The notes beneath the pieces were generated by a model, which was not told the DNA's origin, made no database searches, and was given only the letters and a program-made list of their open reading frames with translations. A stretch of 64,000 nucleotides of DNA, from positions 1,922,001 through 1,986,000 of the forward strand of contig NZ_CP015519.1 of NCBI RefSeq assembly GCF_001887775.1, read 5' to 3'. The DNA is from Syntrophotalea acetylenivorans. GTDB lineage: Bacteria > Desulfobacterota > Desulfuromonadia > Desulfuromonadales > Syntrophotaleaceae. Made by a program: the position numbers and the translations under genes. Of this stretch, positions 27,520 to 35,981 are shown piece after piece; the first letter of the stretch is position 1; the number at the start of each line of letters is the position of its first letter.

Positions 27520-28098
27520 ATGAACCATTGCGTTTGGTCTAAACATATAGCGTTCTGGGCGGTTGTAGGGCTGGTTCTCCTCACCATACCGGTCACCGCT
27601 CGGGCTCAGTTTGAAAAAGAGCCGGTCATGACGGCCCTGCTGTATAATGTCGCTCGGTTTGTCACCTGGCCGGAAGGCTCCTTTGCAGATCAGGACGCCC
27701 CCCTGGTTATTGCCCTGCAGGGCGACGGTCCTCTGCAACAGGCGATCGCCAGCCTCAGCGGCAAACAGATCGAGGGCCGGACCATCATGATTCAGCGCCT
27801 GGCGTCAAATCAGCTTCCGGACCGGCATCAACCCTGCCATATCCTGTATATCCCTCAGAGCCCCTCGCAGACCCTAACAAACACCATGGAAGCGGTAGCA
27901 GGACAACCTATTCTAACTGTCAGCGATATGCAGGACTTCTCTCGCAAAGGGGGTATTCTTCACCTGGAGGGAGCCCAGAATGTCAGCTTTTCGCTTAACC
28001 TGGACAGTGCACAAAAAGCCGGTCTGGTCCTCAGTTCCAAATTGTTTCGTCTGGCCAACCTGGTCATCAAGGACGGGCAGGAAAGGGAGGGACCTTGA
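27520..28098 (+). CDS. YfiR-like periplasmic protein (DUF4154)
   Basis: 192 aa with an N-terminal signal peptide (about residues 9-29, ending ARA). The DUF4154 signature is clear: VMTALLYNVARFVTWPEGSF, QPCHILYIPQSPS, PILTVSDMQDFSRKGGILHL, and the C-terminal LVLSSKLFRLANLVIKDG. In Pseudomonas the homologue YfiR inhibits the diguanylate cyclase YfiN from the periplasm and is sequestered by the lipoprotein YfiB. Only one cysteine remains in the mature protein, so the disulfides of Pseudomonas YfiR cannot form. Its TGA overlaps the TTG start of the GGDEF-EAL gene by four bases, which implies a partnership with it. Confidence 0.92.
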   Translation: MNHCVWSKHIAFWAVVGLVLLTIPVTARAQFEKEPVMTALLYNVARFVTWPEGSFADQDAPLVIALQGDGPLQQAIASLSGKQIEGRTIMIQRLASNQLPDRHQPCHILYIPQSPSQTLTNTMEAVAGQPILTVSDMQDFSRKGGILHLEGAQNVSFSLNLDSAQKAGLVLSSKLFRLANLVIKDGQEREGP

Positions 28099-30179
28099 AC
28101 TTGCCGGCAGCGGATATCCGTAACTGGTCCATAAAAAACAAGCTCAAAGCGGTGATTGTTCTTACCAGCCTTGCGGTGCTTCTGGTGCTGTTTCTGGTCT
28201 TTGCGGTGAACCAGCGCAACTTTCTGCGCAACTCCCTGTTACAGGAGATGGATGTTCTTTCCCGCAATATCGCTAACAACTGTGCGGCATCGGTTATTTT
28301 CAACGATCGTCCCACCGCCGGAGAAACCCTCGAATCTCTGCAAGCCAACCCGCAGGTGATCGCCGGCATCATCTACGATGCGGATGGGCAGGTTTTTTCC
28401 AGCTATTACAAGCAGCAGACCAACAACTCGCCCATGCCCTATCCACCTGATTTGCTCCTTAATGCCGGACATCTTTTCTCCGGCCGTCATCTAGACATCG
28501 TGCAGGACATCGGCCACGGTCGCGAGCACCTCGGCATTCTGCACCTGCGGACGAATCTGGACAAAATCGAAACGACCCTGATGCGATATATCGGTTTCGG
28601 CTTTTTAGGCCTGGGTGGTGCGTTCATTCTCGCCTGGCTGCTTGCCGACCGGCTGCAAGGGATTATTTCAAAACCAATCGAACAGCTGGCAACCGCCATG
28701 CGCGCGGTTTCTAAAGAACGGAACTATCGACGACGGGTCAAGATGAACCGTCAAGACGAGCTCGGCAGCCTGATTGAAGATTTCAATGAAATGCTGGTGC
28801 AGATCGAGATTCGTGATCAGGAATTGCGCAGCAAACAGAACAGACTCGATTATCTGGCGCACCACGACACCCTCACCGACCTGCCGAACAGGCTTCTATT
28901 TCACGACCGTTTACACCATGCCATAACCAAGGCCCGCCGTATGCAGGCAAAACTTGCCTTATTGTTTCTCGACCTCGATCGGTTTAAAACCATCAACGAT
29001 TCCCTGGGCCATGAAGCGGGGGATCGGCTTCTGCAGGAAGTCGCCAAACGCCTGACCGGCATTATGCGTAAATCGGACACCCTGGCCCGACTCGGTGGCG
29101 ATGAATTCGTTATCGCTTTGGAGCATAATACCGAAACGCATGAAATTATCACCGTTGCTCAAAAAATTCTCGATACTCTCTCTGCTGCTTATTTCATTAA
29201 CGCTGAAGAGCTGTATATCACTGTCAGCATCGGCATCAGCCTCTTTCCAGCCAATGGCCTGACAGCTGAAACTCTTATGAAAAATGCCGATGTAGCCATG
29301 TACCGGGCCAAAGAAAAAGGCCGTAATAATTTTCAGTTTTTTACTGAAGACATGAACAAACTGGCCAAGGAGACCTTATTTCTGGAAAACAATCTGCGTA
29401 AGGCCATTGATAACCAGGAACTGGCCCTTCACTACCAGCCACAGGTGGAGATTGTCAGCGGGCAAATAATCGGCATGGAAGCTCTGGTCCGCTGGCATCA
29501 TCCAAAGCTGGGAATAATCCCGCCCAACAAATTCATTCCCATGGCCGAAGAAACCGGCTTGATTATCCCTCTCGGCAAATGGGTGATTCACACCGCGTGT
29601 CACCAAAACCTGCAATGGCAGAAGGCCGGTCTTTCTCCTGGCAAGGTTGCCGTTAATATATCTCCTCGCCAGTTTCGTCAAAGCGATTTGGTAAAAACAG
29701 TCGCGCAGGCCCTGGCTGCTTCGGGCCTGGAAGCGAAATGGTTGGAACTTGAAATCACCGAAAACGTTCTGGTCGATGACCTCACACCAACTATTGCAGT
29801 AATGGAAGATCTTAATACCATGGGGGTCAGCCTGGCCATCGACGATTTTGGCACGGGCTATTCTTCATTGAATTACCTGCACCGTTTCCCCCTTTCCAAA
29901 CTTAAAATCGATCAGTCTTTCGTGCAGAGCATAGGTGAACCGATGGGCAAGCATGCCATTGTTGAAGCCATCATTGCCCTGGCTCGTGCCCTGGACCTGG
30001 AAGTTATTGCCGAAGGGATCGAAAACCAGACTCATATTGCTTTTTTGAAAAGACACGGCTGCCGCTACGGGCAAGGGTTTTATTTCAGCAAACCCTTGCC
30101 GCAAAAAGCTTTCGAACAGTTTCTGTTGCGAGCTCAGCAGCCGCAACACACACACCCTGAAAATCCCCTTCGTAACTGA
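28095..30179 (+). CDS. CHASE8-HAMP-GGDEF-EAL membrane protein (YfiN-like c-di-GMP enzyme)
   Basis: 694 aa from TTG 28095 (RBS GGGAGGG). Order: membrane helix ~18-38 (LKAVIVLTSLAVLLVLFLVFAV), periplasmic CHASE8-type domain (LLQEMDVLSRNIANNCAASV, NPQVIAGIIYDADGQVF), second helix ~155-178, HAMP (RLQGIISKPIEQLATAM), GGDEF with intact RLGGDEF (~332-338) preceded five residues upstream by an RxxD inhibitory site (RKSD), then EAL with EALVRW (~462), NISPRQF, ELEITENVL, IDDFGTGYSSL, KIDQSF and EGIE all present. Both synthase and phosphodiesterase sites look catalytic. Pseudomonas YfiN lacks an EAL domain, so this is a bifunctional version presumably controlled by the YfiR homologue encoded just upstream. 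Confidence 0.94.
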   Translation: MNLPAADIRNWSIKNKLKAVIVLTSLAVLLVLFLVFAVNQRNFLRNSLLQEMDVLSRNIANNCAASVIFNDRPTAGETLESLQANPQVIAGIIYDADGQVFSSYYKQQTNNSPMPYPPDLLLNAGHLFSGRHLDIVQDIGHGREHLGILHLRTNLDKIETTLMRYIGFGFLGLGGAFILAWLLADRLQGIISKPIEQLATAMRAVSKERNYRRRVKMNRQDELGSLIEDFNEMLVQIEIRDQELRSKQNRLDYLAHHDTLTDLPNRLLFHDRLHHAITKARRMQAKLALLFLDLDRFKTINDSLGHEAGDRLLQEVAKRLTGIMRKSDTLARLGGDEFVIALEHNTETHEIITVAQKILDTLSAAYFINAEELYITVSIGISLFPANGLTAETLMKNADVAMYRAKEKGRNNFQFFTEDMNKLAKETLFLENNLRKAIDNQELALHYQPQVEIVSGQIIGMEALVRWHHPKLGIIPPNKFIPMAEETGLIIPLGKWVIHTACHQNLQWQKAGLSPGKVAVNISPRQFRQSDLVKTVAQALAASGLEAKWLELEITENVLVDDLTPTIAVMEDLNTMGVSLAIDDFGTGYSSLNYLHRFPLSKLKIDQSFVQSIGEPMGKHAIVEAIIALARALDLEVIAEGIENQTHIAFLKRHGCRYGQGFYFSKPLPQKAFEQFLLRAQQPQHTHPENPLRN

Positions 30180-30660
30180 TCTGCCCAAAAGCAGGCTCCA
30201 TTCCCCTTTAAAACGGTACTCAACAGCCAATCGACCGGAACAAATTCAGCTCTCGCAGGTCGTTGCGCCTAATCCAAAAACAATTAAAAAACAAAAAAAA
30301 GGTTGACAGCCACCGCCGCCACATCCTCTATGAAAATGCGACGGAAAAAATTTGTCTGCCAGTCCTCTATTCTCGCCCCGGCGTTAGCTTCTTTTTATGC
30401 AAAAAATGTTTTAACCGCCGTTAAATAGCCACAACGGGAGCGATCTGCAAAACGCCAACGATTTCTCTGCTTCAATAGTATTTTTCTTTGGTAAACAACT
30501 CCTTGATATTTTTTGGATTTGTCCAACATGCTTTTAAGTTAATCGCAACGAGGACGAAACTGGCGTGGGTATTGCGTATACACAAAGCAACAGACCGCCA
30601 CATGAATAAGATTTTGACACCTCTGTTGCCGGCAAGGTGACGCCAGAAAGGAATACCCGA
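30180..30660 (+). other. Long gene-free leader region before the barrel gene
   Basis: About 480 bp with low GC and poly-A tracts (30282-30300). A TTGACA at 30302-30307 has no well-spaced -10 box (TCTATG at 18 bp is the nearest). I see no terminator after the GGDEF-EAL gene and no recognisable riboswitch core. The sequence 30421-30660 probably carries the 5' leader of the following gene. Confidence 0.4.
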
Positions 30661-31338
30661 ATGAACGCCAAAATTACTCGCAACCTTTTCTTATCGGTCT
30701 TGCTACTTATTCTGACCGCTGCTTCAGCCTTTGCCGATACCGGTGACTTCGCTCTAGGTATCAAAGCCAGCACCCTGGGTGCCGGTGCCGAAGGGGTCGT
30801 CGGCCTGCTGCCTTCGCTGAATCTGCGAGGCGGTGCCAATGCATTGAGTGTCGATTTTGACATCAATACCAGCGATATCGATTACGATGTAGATGCCGAC
30901 CTGCTGAATTTTCCGATTATGCTTGACTGGTACCCTTTTAAAAAATCGGGTTTTCGTATCAGTGCCGGAGCCTTGATCAACAAAAATGAAGCCGACATTG
31001 AAGCCTCATCCCAAAGCAGCTATACCCTTGATGGCACGACCTATACGGCGGCCCAACTTGGCACTTTAAACGGTAAAGTCGACTTCAACGAAGTAGCGCC
31101 CTATGTCGGTATAGGTTGGGGAAATGCCCTCGGCAAAAGCACACGCTGGTCCTTCAGCTGCGATTTCGGCGTGGTTTTCCAAGGCGAGGCCAATGTCGAC
31201 CTTTCTGCCACCGGCCCGATTGCCTCGGACCCTACCTTTCAAGAAGATTTAGCCCGGGAAAAACGGGAACTGGAAGAGGAATTGGAGGATTACCAATACT
31301 ATCCTGTCATTGCCCTCGGCATTACCTACAAATTCTAA
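30661..31338 (+). CDS. Outer-membrane beta-barrel protein, unknown function
   Basis: 225 aa, ATG 30661 with AAGGA upstream (an earlier GTG adds a non-signal extension). Clean signal peptide MNAKITRNLFLSVLLLILTA ... ASAFA|D. Mature protein alternates GDFALGIKASTLGAGAEGVVG-type strands with YDVDADLLNFPIMLDWYPF, contains a charged insert EDLAREKRELEEELEDYQ near the end, and finishes VIALGITYKF with C-terminal Phe. It resembles small 8-strand OmpW/OmpA-like barrels. Monocistronic: a long leader before it and a terminator after it. Confidence 0.82.
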   Translation: MNAKITRNLFLSVLLLILTAASAFADTGDFALGIKASTLGAGAEGVVGLLPSLNLRGGANALSVDFDINTSDIDYDVDADLLNFPIMLDWYPFKKSGFRISAGALINKNEADIEASSQSSYTLDGTTYTAAQLGTLNGKVDFNEVAPYVGIGWGNALGKSTRWSFSCDFGVVFQGEANVDLSATGPIASDPTFQEDLAREKRELEEELEDYQYYPVIALGITYKF

Positions 31339-31355
31339 AACACAGAGGCTCTAAA

Positions 31356-31393
31356 ACAAAAGAGGCCCGGGCGTTTCGCCGAGCCTCTTTTGT
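31356..31393 (+). terminator. Rho-independent terminator
   Basis: Eleven-bp stem ACAAAAGAGGC / GCCTCTTTTGT around a 16-base loop that itself contains GGGCG/CGCC pairing. Serves the barrel gene and possibly the convergent response-regulator gene. Confidence 0.85.
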
Positions 31394-31482
31394 TCTGAAC
31401 GAAGCTCTCAAGTCTTGGCGGCCAGGACATAGCCTTATCAATCTTGGCAACAGAATAAGACAACAAAGTCTATTTATTGCGG

Positions 31483-32733
31483 TCAACAGACCAGACGGTT
31501 GCGGCCACTCTCCTTGGCCTGAAAAAGCAGGGTGTCGGCTTCATTGATCATCGCTTCGAGACTGGCACCCGGCTCCTTTGTAAGACCGATACTGACGGTC
31601 AAACGAATCGCCTCCGTACTGCCGGGAACCTCGAGGGAAGACAGCTCCAGGGTTCGTCGAATCGATTCGCAACACACGGCGGCATCCTCGCTGCCCTGGG
31701 GCAACAAGGCACAGAATTCCTCCCCGCCCATTCGAACGATAACAGCCTCGGCAGGCAGAGATTTCCGCAATACGCCAGCCACGTGCTGGATAGCCAGGTC
31801 TCCTGCGTCATGACCGAATCGGTCGTTGATTTTTTTGAAATGGTCGATATCGAACATGGCACAAGCCAGGGCCGCCCCTGTCTCGGCAGCCTGCTGCCAG
31901 ACCCGAACGCCATTATCGAAAAGATGGCGCCGATTGGGGAGCCCAGTCATGAAATCGGTAACCGAAGCCGACCGAATGGCGGCAATATTTTCCAGGTTTT
32001 CGATATTCTGGCTGACCCGGCAGTAAAACTCCTCGGTGAGAAATGACTGCTTGATCATGAAATCGTTGGCACCGCATTTAAGGAAGCGCGCCGCCATGAC
32101 ATTGTCGCCCCGGGCCGATATGCCGATAATCGCCATATCGTCCTTGGACCATTGTTTACGCAAGTTCTGGGTTAGTTCAAAGCCATCCATATTCGGCATG
32201 TGAAAGTCAGTAATCACCAGCTTGATCTGCGGATGCTCCTCCATAACTTGCAAAGCCTCACGCCCATCAGAAGCTTCAAAAACCTTATACCTGTGGATGC
32301 GCAAGAGAGCCGCAATGGTTTCCCGGGGCAAGGCCGAATCGTCGACTATCAGCACCTCGGTCTGGGGATTACGTTCCAGGCGTCTCAACAGGGCCACCAG
32401 GTAATCCAGACTCTGCACCCCTTCTTTCAGGACATAATCGACAACCTTTTTCCCCCAGATCTGGTCGCGGACTTCCTTGCTGACCACGCTGGTAAAGACA
32501 ATGACCGGGATATCGTACCCAACCAGTTGATCAACAATTTCTCCTTGCGGTGCATCGGGCAGATTAAAATTGACGATAGCTGCCACAAAATCGCTGGCAT
32601 CGTCCTTGACCAACGTAATAGCCTCGGCCATGGTCGTTACCCAACGCACCTTGGCGCCGGTTTCGAGGGCCAGTTTGTTTTTAAGCATTCGGCCGAAAAA
32701 ACTGGAGTCTTCAACCACGAGAATTTTTTTCAT
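31483..32733 (-). CDS. PleD-like response regulator with diguanylate cyclase domain (REC-REC-GGDEF)
   Basis: 416 aa from ATG 32733 (AGGAG upstream on the minus strand). First receiver domain (1-120) keeps the acidic pocket (VVED) and Lys (VLKEG) but has Asn55 in the place of the phosphoacceptor Asp (IVNFNLPD), so it is probably a non-phosphorylatable adaptor. The second receiver (125-245) is complete, Asp176 in VITDFHMPNMDG. The GGDEF domain has RMGGEEF (336-340) but no RxxD inhibitory site five residues before it. Expected role: c-di-GMP synthesis switched by phosphorylation of the second receiver. No kinase is adjacent; the PAS histidine kinase at 34833 is the nearest candidate. Confidence 0.93.
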   Translation of the reverse strand: MKKILVVEDSSFFGRMLKNKLALETGAKVRWVTTMAEAITLVKDDASDFVAAIVNFNLPDAPQGEIVDQLVGYDIPVIVFTSVVSKEVRDQIWGKKVVDYVLKEGVQSLDYLVALLRRLERNPQTEVLIVDDSALPRETIAALLRIHRYKVFEASDGREALQVMEEHPQIKLVITDFHMPNMDGFELTQNLRKQWSKDDMAIIGISARGDNVMAARFLKCGANDFMIKQSFLTEEFYCRVSQNIENLENIAAIRSASVTDFMTGLPNRRHLFDNGVRVWQQAAETGAALACAMFDIDHFKKINDRFGHDAGDLAIQHVAGVLRKSLPAEAVIVRMGGEEFCALLPQGSEDAAVCCESIRRTLELSSLEVPGSTEAIRLTVSIGLTKEPGASLEAMINEADTLLFQAKESGRNRLVC

Positions 32734-33028
32734 CTTGTCTCCTGCTATGATGCGGTAAGGTCCGGTTACTTTTTTTCGCTTCGGCCTTTGCAGGTGAGTA
32801 TTGAGAACCACAAACACCATGCTGACCGCCCTTCACCTCGAGGATTCCTCTTAGGGACGCCTTTTAGTGCAAAAGCTGGTCCAACAATATATAACAGCCA
32901 CCCACATTGCCCCACTTGACGAAATCCAGGAAAGCATCCTTCGCTAACCCCCTCAATTCGCCAGACGGGGGTAGAAGCTTCATCTCCATGAGGATCTACA
33001 CTAAAATCCCTAGGTTTAAGCCAAAACT

Positions 33029-33238
33029 GTGGCATGCCCCACCGGAAAGGTCACCATTTGTGTGGCATGCCACGCCTTTAGGGTTAAGGATGAAAAGGGT
33101 GTAAAGGTCCACCATATTTTCGAAGTTTCCGAGCTTTCTCTCAGCCAGTTGGACGGATGGCTTCCCCCTTCACCCAACAGACCCGCCCTGGTCTGGAGCG
33201 ATCATTTTTTCAACCTGATTCGCCTGATGAAATGGTGA
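33029..33238 (+). CDS. Possible small Cys-rich protein (doubtful)
   Basis: A 69-codon frame from GTG 33029 coding MACPTGKVTICVACHAFRVK followed by a hydrophobic, Trp-rich C-terminus (WLPPSPNRPALVWSDHFFNLIRLMKW). It holds a CxxCH heme-c-like or metal-binding motif, but no signal peptide, and no ribosome site precedes the start. The DNA has two direct GTGGCATGCC repeats (33029 and 33062), the second inside a perfect 12-bp palindrome. Could be a real small gene, a remnant, or chance. Confidence 0.3.
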   Translation: MACPTGKVTICVACHAFRVKDEKGVKVHHIFEVSELSLSQLDGWLPPSPNRPALVWSDHFFNLIRLMKW

Positions 33239-33326
33239 CGGCATAGCGCTCTTGATTGTACAACCGCAGGGAGTTACCATCAGGGGATCAGCAGTTTCAA
33301 AACCTTTCCCTTTACATGCTGGAATC

Positions 33327-33974
33327 ATGTCGAAATCTGTTTCTTATCTGATACCCGTGGGGGCCGTTTGCGTCGAACAGGAAGTCAAACGAAGTCGTTT
33401 TATTGCCCGACTCGGACGAGCTGCCGACCGCCCGGCGGCGATGGACTTTCTCCATACCGCCCGCAGAGCTGATAGCTTAGCCCAGCACCACTGTTGGGCC
33501 TTTATTGCCGGCAACCCGGCAAAAAGCGATGTTCTCGGCATGAGCGATGACGGCGAACCGGCCGGCACCGCTGGCCGACCGATACTCAGCGCCTTGCAAT
33601 ACAGCGGCCTCGGCGAAATAGTTGCCGTGGTCAGTCGTTACTTCGGGGGCATCAAGCTCGGCACCGGCGGTTTGGTGCGAGCCTACAGCGGCGCGGTCCA
33701 ACAAGCCCTGGGGGAACTGATCAAAGAACCCTTCGTCGAACGGATCGACAACCTGATCAGCCTGCCCTTTGCTCTCGAAGATCCGGTCCGACGCTTGCTG
33801 AGCGAACTGCAAGTGGATATCACTCAGGCAGATTATAGCCATGAAGTCACCCTGACGGTGGCCATAGCCAGCGGCCAGCTTGTCGAATTGGAAGAAAGAC
33901 TTTCCAATTGCTGCCAGGGACGTTTCAGAATGCGACGGGCAAAACAAACCACTATAGATAATAGCGGAAGCTAG
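33327..33974 (+). CDS. yigZ: YigZ/IMPACT family protein
   Basis: 215 aa; ATG 33327 is the first good start for the family (MSKSVSYLIPVGAVCVEQEV). UPF0029 N-terminal domain with SRFIARLGRAADRPAAMDFL, HHCWAFIAGN, SDDGEPAGTAGRPILSAL, VVSRYFGGIKLGTGGLVRAY, followed by the DUF1949 C-terminal ferredoxin-like domain. In eukaryotes IMPACT regulates GCN2; in bacteria the role is not firmly known, though ribosome/translation links are suggested. Monocistronic by appearance. Confidence 0.93.
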   Translation: MSKSVSYLIPVGAVCVEQEVKRSRFIARLGRAADRPAAMDFLHTARRADSLAQHHCWAFIAGNPAKSDVLGMSDDGEPAGTAGRPILSALQYSGLGEIVAVVSRYFGGIKLGTGGLVRAYSGAVQQALGELIKEPFVERIDNLISLPFALEDPVRRLLSELQVDITQADYSHEVTLTVAIASGQLVELEERLSNCCQGRFRMRRAKQTTIDNSGS

Positions 33975-34093
33975 CTCCCATCAGTCTGAGCTGCCGATTC
34001 TGCGGGGTGCGTTTTTCTGGTAAAATATCTAAGGAGCGAGTCTTTCTGACGAAATAACAGGATTATTGCACAGGAAGAGAGGATACAAGGCGA

Positions 34094-34732
34094 ATGCGAG
34101 GGAGAGACCAAAAGTATTCAACCACGAAGCTTTCGCGGCCATTATCAAAACAGAGCATGCTCTGTCTGGCCCTGCTCCTGGCAGGACTACTTGCTTCTCC
34201 GCACACAAGCCATAGTGAAATCCACAGCTATGAGGATGAACACGGCACCGACATATTTGTCGACGACGCTTACCTTTCCCCCACGGAGCGCCAGGACCTG
34301 CAGAAAAAAGTCCTGGAATCTGAAAAAGCCAAACGTAAATCTCTAACGACTTCAGTGAAAGTTTACGGCAACCAGGTCGTGGTGCCGGTAGAAATCAGCG
34401 ACGGCCAGCGCCAGGTCAGCGCCCGCTTGTTGCTCGATACGGGTGCGTCACAAACCGTCTTCCATCACCATGTCGTGGCGCCCCTGCGAACTAAACATCT
34501 CGGGAAGGGCTGGTCACGACTTGCAGGGGGGCAGCTTATCCCTACCGACAGGGTCCGTTTGGAGGTCTTGACTGTCGGCCCCTATACCTGGGAAGCTCCT
34601 GCCGTCTCCTTGATCGAACTCAGCGGCCCGGACGCTCCCTTCGACGGTCTGCTGGGCATGGATTTTCTCAGGCAGCACCAGTACCGCATCGATTTTCAAC
34701 AGCAGGTCATTCACTGGCAGTCTTCTAATTGA
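34094..34732 (+). CDS. Secreted retropepsin-like aspartic protease
   Basis: 212 aa, signal peptide/anchor ~20-40 (SMLCLALLLAGLLASPHTSH). Residues 42-58 (EIHSYEDEHGTDIFVDD) resemble a DUF4124-type segment. The protease core has the single-domain clan AA active site LLLDTGASQTVF, a flap region, and PFDGLLGMDFLRQHQYRIDF near the C-terminus, as in TIGR02281-type proteins. Retropepsin-like enzymes act as dimers, so the single DTG is expected. Periplasmic, substrate unknown. Confidence 0.85.
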   Translation: MRGRDQKYSTTKLSRPLSKQSMLCLALLLAGLLASPHTSHSEIHSYEDEHGTDIFVDDAYLSPTERQDLQKKVLESEKAKRKSLTTSVKVYGNQVVVPVEISDGQRQVSARLLLDTGASQTVFHHHVVAPLRTKHLGKGWSRLAGGQLIPTDRVRLEVLTVGPYTWEAPAVSLIELSGPDAPFDGLLGMDFLRQHQYRIDFQQQVIHWQSSN

Positions 34733-34832
34733 TTGCCGGCATCTGGCCACGACCTTATTTTTAGGATAAAGTTTAAAAACCCCCAGTTACAACAACGTTC
34801 GTAAAAGAGGCCCTATAGGGAAGGGGCGCCTC

Positions 34833-35960
34833 ATGCCGAAACTGCCGTCCAACATTGATGTAAACGACCTTTATTACCGGCTGTTCAGCCATTTGCCCGA
34901 TTGTCTGGTGGTGATTGACCGGCAACACCGTGTTGTCCTGTCCAACTGGCGCGGCGGTTTTGAAGATGTTCCTGTTGATAAACGGGAGGGCATGCCCCCC
35001 TGTGCCGCTATCTTTCATCCGGATGATGACATCCCCTTTAACACCTGCCCGGCCACTGAGGTCTTTCGTAGCGGCCGGACGACCAATCGCGAATTCCACA
35101 CCTCCCCTATCGGCACCTTCGAGTGCCGCGCCTTTCCAATTTTTGACCAGACCGGAGACGAGGTCATCTACGTCGCTCTGCAGATTAGCAACGTTTCCGA
35201 GCGCAAAGAATTGGAAAAACAGCTCACCCTCTGTCAGAGGATGGAAACCGTCTCCTGCATGGCGGCCGGTCTGGTCCACGACTTCAACAACCTGCTCACC
35301 GTAGTCGGCGGTTTTGGCCGCATTCTGCACCAGGCCCAAACCGAACCTAATCTGCAACAGGCCGCGCAGGCCATTCTGGATGCCGAACAGCGCGCTAGAG
35401 CCCTTTTAGATCGGCTGATGATGATCGGCGAGGGCCATCACGACCAAGCCGTGGAACTTAATCTCAATAACCTGATCGGCGATCTGGAAAGGCTGCTGCG
35501 AAGCATGCTCGAACCAAAGGTCGAGCTCGACATCCAACTCGATCCGGCCCTGACATCCATTCATGGCAAGGCCGACGAACTGGAACAGGTCATCCTTAAC
35601 CTGGCGATAAATGGCCGCGATGCCATGACCCATGGCGGGCGACTGACCATTTCCACGGCCAACCAACTACTGCCATGGGGCATCGACAGTACCGGCAGCA
35701 TCCTCCCTCCCGGCCCCTACGTGGTGCTGACCGTTACCGACACCGGGCACGGCATGGATGAAACCACTCGGGAGAAAATCTTCGAACCCTTCTTCACCAA
35801 CCAGAAGAGCCACAAAGGAACCGGCCTCGGCATGACGGTCGTCTTCAGTATCGTCAAACGCCACCTCGGTCACATCTCGGTTGCCAGTAGCCCGGACGGC
35901 GGCACCACCTTCGAGATCTATCTGCCTCACAACGATAAAAACCCGCCAGCAGACCTTTGA
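34833..35960 (+). CDS. PAS-domain sensor histidine kinase
   Basis: 375 aa, soluble: PAS domain ~12-125 (LFSHLPDCLVVIDRQHRVVLSNW, with Cys-containing PPCAAIFHPDDDIPFNTCPA), then an H-box GLVHDFNNLLTVVGG, N-box LNLAINGRDAM, G1 DTGHGMD, F FEPFFT and G2 GTGLGM. This is the NtrB/HisKA-like HDFNNLL subtype. No receiver domain or partner regulator is encoded adjacent. Lack of membrane helices points to a cytoplasmic signal. It converges with the following transporter gene, 21 bp apart. Confidence 0.92.
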   Translation: MPKLPSNIDVNDLYYRLFSHLPDCLVVIDRQHRVVLSNWRGGFEDVPVDKREGMPPCAAIFHPDDDIPFNTCPATEVFRSGRTTNREFHTSPIGTFECRAFPIFDQTGDEVIYVALQISNVSERKELEKQLTLCQRMETVSCMAAGLVHDFNNLLTVVGGFGRILHQAQTEPNLQQAAQAILDAEQRARALLDRLMMIGEGHHDQAVELNLNNLIGDLERLLRSMLEPKVELDIQLDPALTSIHGKADELEQVILNLAINGRDAMTHGGRLTISTANQLLPWGIDSTGSILPPGPYVVLTVTDTGHGMDETTREKIFEPFFTNQKSHKGTGLGMTVVFSIVKRHLGHISVASSPDGGTTFEIYLPHNDKNPPADL

Positions 35961-35981
35961 TCACTACCCCGTTTCATCTGC

